Below, in pieces: positions 10,269-21,458 of a DNA stretch of 64,000 nt (position 1 is its first letter; the number at the start of each line of letters is the position of its first letter). Source of the DNA: Cryptomeria japonica. Lineage: Eukaryota > Streptophyta > Pinopsida > Cupressales > Cupressaceae. The stretch covers positions 20,661,047-20,725,046 of the forward strand of contig NC_081405.1 of the NCBI RefSeq assembly GCF_030272615.1, read 5' to 3'. The notes beneath the pieces were generated by a model. It saw nothing but the letters and a program-made list of their open reading frames with translations. It made no database searches and was not told the DNA's origin. The position numbers and the translations under genes are program-made.

Positions 10269-11371
10269 TTAGAATTCTTGAATTGCTTGATCATCCCATG
10301 ATACAGTGGCATTCTTTTTCAACATTTTGGAGATAGGCTTAACTATTTCTGCAAAGTTGAGAATGTATCTCCTCACAAAGTTTATATGTCCAAAGAATAA
10401 TTGTACATTCTTTACTATCCTTGGAATGGGAATCTTATCTACGGCTTCCAACCTTTCAGGATCAATCCTCACTCCTTCTTTAGATACAATGTGTCCCAAT
10501 AGTTTCCCTTCAGTTACCCCAAAAGCACATTTCGTTGAGTTCAAGGAGATACCGAATTGCGGGGCTCTGTCAAAACTTCTTTGTAGATGAAGATAGCGAT
10601 CTTATCCCTTTTTGGAATAAGTAGTCAAATCATCTTGATATACAACCATAATAGCATCAATCAAGCATGCAAATACCACATTCATAGCCCTCAAAAAAAT
10701 TGCTCTTGTATTTGTTAGTCCAAAAGGCATCCTGACATACACATAAGTTCCCCATGGTGTGGTGAATGCTATCTTGTATTGTTCTGATTCTTTAACCTTA
10801 ACTTGGTTATACCCTTAAAATCCATCCATCATGGATAATAATTAACAACCAGCTACCTTTTGCAGCATAGCCTCCATGTTGGGTAAGGGATAATTGTCCT
10901 TCAAAGAATAAATATTCAAAGTTCTAAAATCAACACAGAGCATGATGTCCCCATTCTGTTTTTAACTAGAACCAAATTAGACACCCAAGTTGAGTGCCTT
11001 ATAGGTTTTATAATCCCCCCATCTCTGAGCTTTGTTAGTTCATCCTGCATTTTAAGAGCTTAAGTGGGGTTTATTGGCCTTTGTTTTTGCCTAAAAGGTT
11101 TAGCATTTGGCTTCAAAGGGATTTCATGTTGGAAAAGGTCCTCCCTATAAGCCTTCAAATCATCATAAGACCAAGCAAAAACATGCATATATTTTCTTAG
11201 TAAGGCCACAATTTTTGACCTAATATCAGTACTCAACTTTTTTCCAATAAAGACCTTCCTTGGGGATGCATCAGTACCTGAATTGATCTCTTCTAGATCT
11301 TCATCCTTGGGTGGGGCATTCTTCATGACGTTTATATCATTACCATCAAATATTATTTCTAATGCAACCAA
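10269..11371 (-). pseudogene. Gypsy reverse transcriptase, frame-broken
   Basis: The N-terminal part (11371-11060) reads VFAWSYDDLKAYREDL and PFRQKQRPINP, a conserved RT approach sequence. The centre (about 11060-10545) is broken in all frames but retains the active-site loop VYQDDLTTYSKKG near 10640, a YQDD variant of YxDD. The thumb (10544-10269) reads LLGHIVSKEG and DKIPIP. At least one frameshift separates the first part from the thumb. Confidence 0.85.
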
Positions 11372-11425
11372 TCCCCTTGGAATTTTGTTTGTCCTTAACT
11401 GAATAACCTCATTACCAAAAAGAGT

Positions 11426-11998
11426 CTATTTGTCATTTACAACTTGAACCAATGAGTCACAATCAATTTCTTGGGATTCATAACCATCCATACATTGTAA
11501 GAAGTTTAATAGATCCACATCATCTTGAAAGACCTGCCAGTTAGTCACATTATCAAGTATTGATGACCTAGTCTTTATTTCTACCTCTGATATACCTACA
11601 AGTGTCATGTTAAATTCTCTCGGGGTAACATTGGCAAGAAAATCTGCCATTATGTTCTTATTTCTTTCCACCCATTCAATGGAGAATGCATCAAAGGATT
11701 CAAGAGTGTCTCGAACAACATTCCTATATTGCTTTAACCTCTTATTTTTTGAAGAATACTTCAATCTTACCAAGGACACAATAATTTTTGAATCTCCAAT
11801 TGCTTTCAATTCCATTATTCCATGTTTCTCAGCAATATTAAGCCCCAAAAGCAAGGCCTTATATTCAGCAATATTGTTAGTACACTCAAAACTTAATGAG
11901 AAAGAATACTTGAAAGTTTTATTGTTTGGGGATATAAACAGAATCCCTGTGCCTAACCCTTCTTTAGAGAATGCTCCATCAAAATACCTTTTCCACAA
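11426..11998 (-). pseudogene. Additional (archaeal-type) RNase H domain upstream of RT
   Basis: The 190-codon open frame carries the complete catalytic set: YFDGAF (D), NNIAEYKALLLGL (E), AIGDSKII (D) and IMADFLAN (D). NIAEY and GDS are hallmarks of the archaeal-type RNase H acquired by Tat-group gypsy elements. It is followed by a linker with NWQVFQDD that leads toward RT in the same frame as the RT N terminus. Its place between protease and RT differs from the Ogre/Retand order, where it follows RT-RNase H. It is probably catalytically inert as part of a dead element, though this domain itself is open. Confidence 0.8.
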
Positions 11999-12110
11999 GC
12001 CCTTCTGACCAAACCATACCTCAAGATCAGTTGCTTATGTATTTTTCAACAACACTTATGGTTGATCAACCTTAAAATTGTCAATATTCACATCATAGAA
12101 ACACACAAGT

Positions 12111-12995
12111 TCATTTAGAGGGACTCCCTCTATAACCATTTTGGGATCTTGGTTCTCTATAGATTTTCACATCCTTTCCATTCATAGGGATTATGGCAAA
12201 TGAGAGATCCAACTCAATATGGCCCCCCACAGCCGCACCCCATTGCCTTGAAAGTAACAAACCATACCGGGGAGAGATATCAACCACAGTCACATCCATC
12301 CTATAGGGTACCTTAGGATGTGCAACAAACCTTAATTCCAAATCCTTGATAACCCCAAAAACTAAGATTGCCCTATTATCCATAGCATAGCATTTCCCAT
12401 AGGCAGTGTCAACCCACAATCCCAATTGTTTCATTATACCCAAAGGCATTATGTTAATTGCTTCCCCTGAATCCAACATAGAGTTCCTCACTAACTTATT
12501 ATTAATGAGAAGTGTGATATAAAAAGGATCTACTTGGGAAGGGGATCTGTCAACCGTAGTCCCTAAGTAAACCTCAAGAGTCCTCATGTTTACATCTTGA
12601 GTTTCATGAATTTGATTGACTTTATATAGAGGTATATTTCCTCCATTATCACTATCAACCTTACTTGATGATCTTATGGTATTGGTTATCATTGACTAAG
12701 CAACATTTATATGATCTTGCACTTTCGTTAACTCAAGAAATGGCACTAAAATCTTTACTTGATTTAATGCTTGAGCCATATCAAAGCTTGGTACATTGAT
12801 CATATTAGAGAATGAAGAAGATTTGCATACCTTTGACCTTACAAGCTTTTCCTTTTCTTTAGGAATCAATGGGGTTACAACATCCGAGGTAGGATTTTCC
12901 TTATGCATCTTGTCCTCGTTTTTAGAGTCATTTGGAATGTTGAATTGGACCCTCTTCCAATTTTGAGCCTCGATCCTTTTAGCAATTTGGGTCAT
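12111..12995 (-). pseudogene. Gypsy gag-protease linker and aspartic protease
   Basis: The linker (12995-12699) holds SFDMAQALNQVKILVPF, typical of Tat-group polyproteins before the protease. After one in-frame stop at about 12696, the protease continues in the same frame with the active-site motif MLDSGEAINIMPL, then VVDISPRYGLLLSRQW as the second conserved block. It retains the expected protease length. Confidence 0.8.
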
Positions 12996-13046
12996 TTGCT
13001 CTGTTTGATGTGTTGTTTTGATAAATAGACTTCCTGGATTTCCTTG

Positions 13047-15110
13047 TTATCCACCTATCATCCTATTTCTAATATTGTAATTACTCTTTGCCTGTTGAAT
13101 TGCAGCAACTGTGAGAGACCTAATCTCATCTTCGGTAGGTTTTCTAAATCCTATATTTGTATCCTCATGGAAAAGAGAAATAAAGGTGTTGACCAATATC
13201 AACTGAGTCATCATCATTAGAAAAACTTGTTGATGATAAGTATCATTTATATGCCTTTGTGTATTTACATCGGTTTCATCCCCATCTTCCTCAGATTTTG
13301 CATCACTACTTTTGGCATAGTGCTTAGAGGATAACATATTTATAGTATGATTATCTTGTACATATTCATCACTTGTATCTTCTTCCATGACATCAATTCC
13401 TTGCAATCATTGGGCTATTACACACGTGTCTGAGGAATGAGGCAATTAACAAGCAAGACACCAAGGAGTGTCATCAGTATAGTGAGCATTTGAGTTTTTC
13501 AATGGGTCAAGAGTTTTTCTGTTTTTTTATTCTCTTGAATTATTTGGAAAGGTCCTACCATCCTTCCAATTAGTATTACAAGGCATACTATGCAGAGTTG
13601 GTCTTTCATATCTATAAGGATTAGTCCTTTCATAAATAACCCCTTTTTCATTTTTTGCAATTTTATGGTCCAAATGCCTCAATTGTCTCATCACCTTGTC
13701 AAGTTTGTCATCATCCTTCTATTGTCTTACTTGAGAATGCTTGGGGTTTTTCAAAATCTTGACCCCTTCCCTCTTTCCAACTATTCCAGAAGCCTTCCTA
13801 TTATTCTCAATATTTATGGCAGAATTGAAAGCTTATCTCAAGTCTAGAAGGTTCCTATTTCTCAATTCATATCCAGTCTTGGGATCATATGCATTGATAG
13901 ATAAATTTTGACATATAGGATCTACAGGATTTAGATGATGTGGGATTCTATTAATACCTTACGAAACCTTGCATTGAAACATGTCACTGATTCATTACTG
14001 CCCTTTTGGATACTTGTGAACTCATGTAAAGCAAAGCTAAGGTTCGAATGGTCACCATATTGCTCTTTGAACATATATTTAAAGTCCCTCCAAGAATCAA
14101 TAGAAATATAAAGTAAACTCCTATATCAATCCCTAGCATCATCTACAAGAGATTGTATAAAAAAATTCATTACAACATCCTCATTTTCCAGCTCATAATT
14201 ATCTAGAAAATTCTCAAAAGCCCTCAAGTGGTCTTCTCCTGATAAAGCATTATTTGCTAGGAATTTGGGAACTTGCAGTTTGACCTCATTGCCAATTGGG
14301 TTAGGGAATCTTGGAATCCCATCAAATTCAATTGCTTATATCTATCCACTTGCATAGGAGCCCTAACAATGGATTTTCCCTTTGATGACCTTGATGGAGG
14401 CCTTGATTCTGCAAGTTTTGTTGTTGACCTTATTGTTGAAACTGATGCCCAGCTTGAACTTGAGGTATTTGTTGTTGTATATGAGGTTGTGAAACAAGGA
14501 TTTGTTGCCAATTATGATTTTGGAAATTTTGTTGATTAGCAAATGGATTGTATCCCATGTTCTAATAACCCAAAGTACCCATGCCCATACTTTGTGATAC
14601 TTAAGTCATAGGAGTGGTTGTGGAATGTAGGGGTGCAAAAGAGGCTTGAGTATTAGGTGGTATAGTGAAGGCAGTATTTTGAGTTACTCCAAAAGCTTGG
14701 GTAGATGTGGAACCCTGATTGGAATAGGTGAAATTGTTAGATATTTGCCATTTTTGGGCAGTGGTTCCAACTTGGATAGACATATTTGATGAAGTAAAGG
14801 TCGATACATTTGATGGTCTAGCTTGGGTAGTTCCCATACAAGTAGTATTTTGAATAAGAGGGCTAGTTATACTAGAGTAAGGTTGCATACTTGCTCTAGA
14901 GCTTACCCCCAAATTTAAGGTAAGTAATTACTAAGAAAGGGCCTCCCTTTTCATCTCTAATTTAATCCTCTCCATCTAATCATTTAATGCTTGAATTTGC
15001 ATTCTTAGCTTATCATATGTTAATTGAGGGGCATAAGTTAAGCAAGTATTAGCATATGTATATTGTGGGATAGTAGAAGAGCCAGCTATTGGGAATTGAT
15101 TCCCAACCAT
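13047..15110 (-). pseudogene. Gypsy Gag, heavily degraded
   Basis: A start ATG at 15110 opens a Gln-rich N terminus. The capsid-like part near 14250-13950 reads ENFLDNYELENEDV, VMNFFIQSLVDDARD, SWRDFKYMFKEQYG and related blocks typical of retrotransposon gag. A zinc-finger remnant (WCLAC...SSDTC) lies near 13460. At least a dozen stops and several frame changes separate these blocks. The 13406-13047 part is acidic and in the same frame as the protease. Confidence 0.75.
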
Positions 15111-15157
15111 GTCCTAAACTTGAGGTAACTATTGAGTTAAGAAATTAGGATCCGCAT

Positions 15158-16083
15158 TGTGTAATTTGCTTTGGAGATTTATTTTTTATTCGACTAGTTA
15201 ATGTGCTTTGATATTTATCTGCATGTTTTGTTTGATGTAGACTTTGGAGGATGTTTTAGTGTGTGTGGTTCATTAGAGCCTTTTGGAAAGAATGTGTTGT
15301 GATGTTTTTGAGTCCTCTCTATCTCCTAGAGTGGATCAGAATGAATATTTTAGGTTCAAGTGGTCAAATTCATGTAATATTATTTATTTTGTTTGTGGTC
15401 AGCCTAGTTAAGGGTTTTAATGATTAATCTTGTATATAAAGGAGTGCAGATGTATGAGTGAATGAATGGGAGGTATATGAATCGACAAGCAGTATATGTG
15501 AATGATTTGCAAGCATATTTGATGTTGGAGATGTGTGAAAGTCAATTGTGAAGAGCTTTGATGATGATATCTTTAGTGTGACAATGTTCTGAGATAGTAT
15601 TTGAAGTCATATGTGTTTACCATGATATTGGTCGCTTTGCACGATGGTTCAAGGATAATTTCATGATCAAGAGATCTTTTTCTTTTCAATTTAGCTATTC
15701 CTTTCTCTGTCGGATGAAAGTGACTCTCTTGGTAGTTTTTTGTATCTTGCCTTGAGACAATGTGTTTGAGTTCTACAAGTCACTTGTATCATGCCCTAAT
15801 GGTGTGCACCTTAGTTCTAAAAGTCCTCTTAGGGCCAATGGGTTCTCGATGCAACATTATAATAAATTATATTCATATTTTAAGTGTGATTCTCACCATG
15901 GTTTTTCCCTACTTGGGTTTTCCACATAAATATAGTGTTCATATGTTTGCTATGCTTTGTGCTTTCATGATTTATTACTCCTATAATTAGATGGTTGAGG
16001 TTTAAAGTTTGAAGATCAAGAATTAAGTATTTTTGAGGTCTGAACTAATACACCCCCTTCTTATTCATGTGGTGTGTTCAACA
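15158..16083 (+). repeat. Copia-B 5' LTR
   Basis: The right end is clear: ...GTTCAACA at 16083, two bases, then a copia PBS. The left end is placed at a TG shortly after the gypsy gag start but is uncertain by tens of bases. A TATATAAAG box lies at 15433. No matching 3' LTR is in the window. Confidence 0.6.
15433..15441 (+). promoter_or_regulatory. TATA box of Copia-B LTR
   Basis: TATATAAAG lies about 650 bases before the LTR end and is the only strong TATA match in the LTR. Confidence 0.5.
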
Positions 16084-16085
16084 AT

Positions 16086-16101
16086 TGGTATCAAAGCAAG
16101 G
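16086..16101 (+). other. Copia-B primer-binding site
   Basis: TGGTATCAAAGCAAGG lies two bases after the LTR, initiator-methionine type. Confidence 0.85.
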
Positions 16102-16140
16102 TTCCTCTTGAGAAGCTTAACCGTTTGAGGGAGATCCGAC

Positions 16141-17040
16141 ATGGCACAGGCTTACACCTTCAAGGCTCCAAAGTTAGATGGCGCAAATTATACTTATTAG
16201 AGAGAAAGGATGGAATATCACTTAGCAACTATTCTAACTAAAATATGGAAAGCATTAAGAAGGGTTATACTACTTCTGAGAATGGTCCTAGAACTCTAGA
16301 TGAAATCAAAGCATATGAGAATAATACAAAGGCTATAGTTGCATAGTCACTTGGTCAAATGATGCAGTATTTAGAAAAGTTATAGGTGTGAAGTCACCTA
16401 AAGAAATTTGGGAGAAGTTGAAGAGTGTATTTGAAGGTGATGAAAAGACAAAGCAAGCCAAGATTACAAATCTAAAGCACAAGTTTGAGAATGTAAGAAT
16501 GTCTATAATAAAAACATTGAGGGCTATATTCATTGGGTGATTGAAATTGTAAATACTCTTAGATGTGTTGGTGGGATTCTAGAAGAAAGTGAAGTTTTAA
16601 GGAAAATAATGACAAATTTGCCCAAAAGATATAAACCTAAGAAGTATGCTATTGAGAAAAGTAAAGAAATAAATAAGTACTTTGTGGATCAGCTCATTGG
16701 TTTACTCTCTGCCTTTGAGATTGTTGAATTGGATGACATCAAAAAGAAAAGGAAGGAAGCAATATTTAGAGTTACAAAGAACCTAAAGAAGAACCAAAAT
16801 TAAATGAAGACATGGATGAGATTGAAGCAAACTTTGTAAAAAGATTGAAGAGAGGAACTATGAAGTACAAAGGTAAGTTACGGTCTCTAAAATATTTTAA
16901 TAGTTAATTGGTCATTATGCTTCTATATGTATGTATAAAGAGGATTATGGTGGAAGACCTAATGATGATAACAAAGAAAAGGAGAACTACAGAAGGAGTA
17001 ATACAAATGAGAAGAGATGGCAGTCAAAAGAAGAGTTCTT
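16141..17040 (+). pseudogene. Copia-B Gag, broken
   Basis: The start reads MAQAYTFKAPKLDGANYTY and then hits an in-frame TAG. Later frames restore gag-like text: the 16537-16803 stretch (GGILEESEVLRKIMTNLPKRY) matches the copia gag pattern for the region after the core. A zinc-knuckle remnant (GHYASICMYKED) is near 16910 with its first cysteines lost. At least three frame changes are needed. Confidence 0.8.
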
Positions 17041-18043
17041 ATTCAAAAAAGGCCTATTCATCTAAAGGAGAATATGGTGATGACTCAAATGAAGAATCCT
17101 TGCTCCTTGATATAGAAGAAAAGAATGATGAATGGTCTGGAAGTTTAGAAGATGTAAAGAACAATGAGAAATTTGTAAGTGTGAAGATTGTACAGTATAC
17201 AAAAGTGGAACCAAAAGCATGGATCATTGACTCCAGATGTTCAAACGATATGATTAGTGATAGAGACAAGTTTATTAACCTTGAGAAACCTGATGGTGGA
17301 TCAATCAAGTTTGCAAGAGATGAAGCTGCACCTATTTGTGGAAAAGGAAGCATCTCTATTGACGATAAGCATAAAACTGATGATGTTTATTATGTTCAAG
17401 GTCTAAGACATTATCGGTTGAGTATGAGTCAAAATTGTAGTAAAGGTTATAAGGGCATATTTCATGGGTCTAGACTTAAAATTAGAAAAAGAATTTATGA
17501 AAGATTAGTTGTAGAAGGTACAAGGATTAATGGAAATGTCTACTATGTAAGGGATAATGGTGAAGACAATTGTTTGTTGGCTTAGGGCAACAAATGTTGG
17601 TTGTGGCACAAAAGAATGGGACATATCAACTTTCATAATATGGTGAATATTATCTCTAATCATATTGTGAGAGATTTACAAAGGATTATCAAACCTATTG
17701 ATACTGTGTGCAAGGAATTTCAATTGGAAAAGCAAACAAAGAGAAGATTCATAAACAAGGAGCATGCTACTTCATAGTCTTTGGAGTTAATTCATACAAA
17801 TATGTGTGGACTTATAAGGATAAGACGAGTAAGAGAAGAAAGATACTTTATGTATGTTACTTATTGATGATTACTCTAGAATGACATGAGTTACTTTTTT
17901 TTAGAAAAAAATATGAAGCATTAAATAGATTTAAAGTATTCAAGTTAATGGTTGAGAATCAAGTAGATGGTAGAATAAAATGTCTAAGATCTTATAGAGG
18001 ATGAGAGTTTACATCAAATGAATTCGATATTTTTTATGAAAAA
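17041..18043 (+). pseudogene. Copia-B protease and integrase N terminus, broken
   Basis: The protease motif is WIIDSRCS, in which the active-site Gly of DSG is replaced by Arg. The integrase finger reads WHKRMGH and VCKEFQLEK, where the last cysteine is lost. After 17766 stops are frequent, but SLELIHTN and KCLRSYRG-like text follow the integrase core. The frame continues after LARD1 at 29865. Confidence 0.85.
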
Positions 18044-18048
18044 CATGG

Positions 18049-19434
18049 TGTAAACACGTAAAAATGTCTAATTGATCATGTGCTAATTATTCGTCTAATT
18101 GATTAAATAATTCTTTAATTATTTAATTAAGTTAATTAATCTTATTCTTCTAAATTCATATTTCCTCATCATCTTACTAATTATTCCAATTTCAATTCTA
18201 TTATCGTTAAACCATTTTCTAATAGTAATTAAAAAATTATTATTTAATTAATTGTGATTTTTATTCCTCAATTTAAATAATTTTTATTATTTAAATAAAT
18301 TCGTTTTCAATTTCCATCTCTATTCAATCAATCATTAACCCCTTTCTTGATATTAATTAAATATTTATTATTTAATTAATTATAATTTTAATCCTTTAAT
18401 TTAAATAATCTTCATTATTTAATTAAAGTCCATTTCTAAATAATTAAATAGTTTCTTTAAATTATTTAATTAGCTAATTAATTCTTCAATTCCAAATCCC
18501 CAAATTCTAATTTAATCTAATTTCATTCATTCTTCTAAATTCAAATTCATATTCTTCTAATCTCTAACACATGTGCATGATTTCAAAAATCAAATTGAAA
18601 ATCAAAGTCAAGTTCTAAATATATTCAAATAACAAAATTGAATTTAAAATAAATTCAATATTTGAATTAAATCTCATGCAAAGATTAAATTGAAAATCAA
18701 AGTCAAAGTGCAAGCACATGCTAAATTAATTAATTAATTATCTTTTCAATTCCTATTTCATCTTTTAGTTAGCTTTTTCTAAACAAAGCTCTCAATCAGC
18801 TTTCAATCAGTTAACTATTCCATCTATTTTAATTAATCTTTTCAATTAATTGATTAATTACATCTTTTCTTTAATTCTCTCCAATCATTCATTTTCTATC
18901 TTCCAATTAGCTTTTTCTAAATAAAGCTTTCTTTGTCATCAATCAATTATCCTCCAATCTTCATTTTTCATCTTTCAATCATCTTTTTTCTCAATCAGTT
19001 AACTCATTTTATCTATTCAATCTATTCAGTTCCACCTCTAAATCAACAATTCAACTATCAATCAGCATGTGACCTCACCTGAGTTCCACCTCTTGATCAA
19101 TTTGTTCCACCTCTCAATCAATCCTCTCCAATAATCTATAAATTGAGCATTCAATCTTCATTTCCTCACAATTGCTCGGAATCACAAACTTCAAATCTTT
19201 GTGTCAATTGCAAGTTGCCAGCGCAATATCTGAGAGCCATCATACCACAAAGAAGAGAAGAACAATGGAAGCTACATGCGATCATGGAATAGGGAGTTTG
19301 AATTGATTTATTTTACATTCCTATTTGATTGATTGTGTTATTTCATTGGTTTATTTATAATTCTTTGATTAAATAGAGATTCGTGATTTCCCTTTTATTT
19401 CTAATTGATTTAATGATGAATTTTACATACGACA
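18049..19434 (+). repeat. LARD1 5' LTR
   Basis: It starts TGTAAACAC and ends ACGACA. It is very AT-rich, with TTAATTAATT-type runs in U3. The 3' copy lacks about 60 bases of an AT-rich internal duplication. Confidence 0.9.
19136..19144 (+). promoter_or_regulatory. TATA box of LARD1 5' LTR
   Basis: CTATAAATT followed by GAGCATTCAATC is conserved in all four LARD LTRs (also 29568, 50802, 60112), while flanking sequence varies. Transcription would start about 30 bases downstream. Confidence 0.6.
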
Positions 19435-19456
19435 TTTTGGTGAACCCGATGTGAAC
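19435..19456 (+). other. LARD1 primer-binding site
   Basis: TTTTGGTGAACCCGATGTGA begins at the LTR end. The TGG-starting part would pair with a tRNA 3' CCA. I could not assign the tRNA. LARD2 has the same site with two changes. Confidence 0.65.
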
Positions 19457-19542
19457 TAACAACAACTTAACCTTCTCTGGTTTCTGTGTGATTTTGCAGA
19501 TCGTACAAATTTGTTTCTTTTTTTTTGCAGGTTTGTACGGAT

Positions 19543-19690
19543 TGCATAACAAAGTCAGAATCACGCAATCGTGTTTATACAATCATGCAATCGAGCACAC
19601 AGGGTCACACATTCATGCAGAACCCATCATGCCATCGTCTAGATACTGTCATGCAATCAATTAGATCCTGTTACGCATTCGTTAGCTGGT
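19543..19690 (+). repeat. LARD1 leader array A of a degenerate 11-mer
   Basis: About seven copies of a word near TYACGCAWTCG occur with irregular 18-30 base spacing (for example TCACGCAATCG, ATCATGCAATCG, TTACGCATTCG). An equivalent array lies at the same place in LARD2. Confidence 0.75.
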
Positions 19691-19812
19691 TTATGCGTTC
19701 TATTTTTCTAAATTTTCTCCTTATCTACACTCTGTTCTGTCTTGATTCTATAATAAATTTGTTAAATCTGAATATGGTTTATACTTATTGCATGCTTCAA
19801 TTATGACATCTT

Positions 19813-20005
19813 ATGGCATGTAAGGTACAATTCATAATTTCAGGTGCCAGGAGGACGAAGGAACAAAGAAGACAATGTCATTGACAAATACAACAACCTA
19901 GTTCTCTCGTATAGAGTAAAATATGATTTGCTTAACATAGAGTGGATGATGAGAGATCTTGCTAGGGCATCACAATCTATTTTGCAGGATCCAGATGAGA
20001 ATTAG
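19813..20005 (+). pseudogene. Conserved small reading frame of the LARD family, frameshifted copy
   Basis: From ATG 19813 the first 21 codons align codon by codon with the LARD2 frame at 51431. A deletion and frameshift follow, and the remainder realigns from about 19882 to a stop at 20003-20005 with LVLSY, VKYDL and NIEWMMRDLARASQ. Differences from LARD2 are mostly third-position changes that keep the residue. The product would be short, basic at the N terminus (ARRTKEQRRQ) and probably helical. I do not recognise a family. It lies between the two 11-mer arrays. Confidence 0.6.
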
Positions 20006-20035
20006 CCTTTTTTTTTTCTTTGGTTTGTCTATGTA

Positions 20036-20175
20036 TCACGCATTCGCCTAGACAGAATTACGCAATCGCTCTGTCAAAATTATGCAATCGTTTTGTCAGA
20101 ATTACGCAATCGCTCTGTCAAAATTACGCAATCGGTCATACAGGATCACGTAATCGCTCAGGTATCATTATGCAT
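20036..20175 (+). repeat. LARD1 leader array B of the same 11-mer
   Basis: Seven further copies occur, most spaced about 20-21 bases apart with a TCTGTCAAAA or TTTTGTCAGA spacer (TTACGCAATCG is the commonest form). The array starts about 30 bases after the small reading frame. Confidence 0.8.
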
Positions 20176-20284
20176 TCATTTTTTTATTGTTAATCTTTTG
20201 TTTTATGTGGATTTTATTGGGTTATTGATTATCTATTTGCATCATGTGGCAAATTTTCAGAAGATCAGATTATTACTAAATCAT

Positions 20285-20485
20285 AAACACTCATGCTATC
20301 ACACTTCAGTTTTGGGCTTAAAATAAACCTGGTTAAAATGGACATGCATGTTATCACACTTCAGTTTTGGGCTTAAAATAAACCTAGTTAAAATTGACAT
20401 GCATGTTATCACATTTCAGTTTGGTGTTTTAAAATTGACATGCACATGTGTATCTCACACCTAAACTTTGGGTTTTAAAATGAAC
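20285..20485 (+). repeat. LARD1 tandem repeat of about 60 bp
   Basis: Three to four diverging units contain CACTTCAGTTTTGGGCTTAA and GGTTAAAATGGACATGCATG. LARD2 has the same repeat at 51975-52305 with more units. Confidence 0.75.
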
Positions 20486-20540
20486 GTGAATAAGGCTTAT
20501 CAATAGAATAACTCACACTTCATTTTATTTAAGGGAAAGA

Positions 20541-20960
20541 ACTTTTTTATTGTGTTTGGGGTGGACCTATTGTTGCATTAACTACCTTTCCACCCGCCTT
20601 CGGGGTCTTGGGAGAAAGGGAGAAGGTGATAACAACACCCAATTTTTCATTTTAGTAGTGAGGGGTATCTTTGACTGGGGATTTCATCACCCCACAGAGG
20701 TACTTCGAATTGGGATGCGTTGGGGATATCATCTCTCCCAGCGTACTCTCGAGCGGGCTTTTCGAGCCGCCATATAAATATACTAGTTAGACAGCTAGAG
20801 TGTTGAGTGAGTTCGACGTATGTGGGGGCCTTCCCTGCACCGATAAGCTCAACTAAAGTCTTAAGTGGCTTTCTCTAAGAATCCGTCGTTGGATCGGGAC
20901 CCCTTAAAATTTTACAATAAGAACCAACTTAGTTGTCCAAATCCTACATTCAGTGATTCT
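20541..20960 (+). other. LARD1 GC-richer conserved block
   Basis: This block is strikingly more similar to LARD2 (52367-52780) than the surrounding leader, roughly 93-94% by eye over the best 250 bases. No frame shows a clear codon pattern. It contains a CTCGAGCGGGCTTTTCGAG inverted repeat and a CATATAAATATAC TATA-like string. A structured RNA, packaging or dimerisation role is possible but only inferred. Confidence 0.5.
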
Positions 20961-21458
20961 GGGAGTGTGGATCATACCCCATAGATACCCCTTATGTACC
21001 TTGCATTATGAGACATAAATCCCTCGGTGATAAGATCTTCGGATCTTCGGGGTAAGAGAGACTGGCATGCCCGAGAAGTGTGTGTTGTGGAGTGGAGCTA
21101 GTGCTGCCAGACTCTCTATCTGTTCATCTTGTTTTGGTATTTTGTTGCGGGGGCCTCATTAAATGGTGTCCACTTTCCAGCCTAAGATTGTATTATGTTC
21201 TTTTATATGTATCATTGTACCAGACTAGTATTGAGTCAGTATTTGGGCTATTTCAGGCCCTATCTTACGTATCTCTGAATTCTCAGAGTTGGTCAACACA
21301 CAGTTCAGTTAGCTATACCTATCTTCAAACAATTGTTCTCAGATTTGGAAAACAAGAAACTTGTCCTACACATAGAATTACTAGAAACAAAGTTCATCTT
21401 GAAACATCAGATAGTCCTGCAAACTCAAAATTTTACATACTTGTGACCATAGGCAGCC
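20961..21458 (+). other. LARD1 internal segment without clear coding signal
   Basis: A 159-codon open frame (21080-21559) aligns in frame with part of LARD2 (52892-53380), but its far end runs through the GTCC microsatellite and I see no motif. It might be a weakly conserved coding segment or an open frame by chance. Confidence 0.3.

Larger units (their letters stand above)
8826..15110 (-). mobile_element. Decayed Ty3/gypsy element, Tat-like, with an extra RNase H
   Basis: On the minus strand the order is gag (15110-13047), protease (12995-12111), archaeal-type RNase H (11998-11426), RT (11371-10269), RNase H (10268-9825), integrase (9520-8826). RT before integrase identifies gypsy; the second RNase H points to the Tat group. 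Many stops and frameshifts make it inactive. I could not identify flanking LTRs, which may be lost or too diverged. Confidence 0.85.

Noticed and set aside
19355-19582. Open frames crossing the LARD1 LTR-leader border on both strands
   Set aside because: Low-complexity frames over the LTR end and the 11-mer array, not shared with LARD2.
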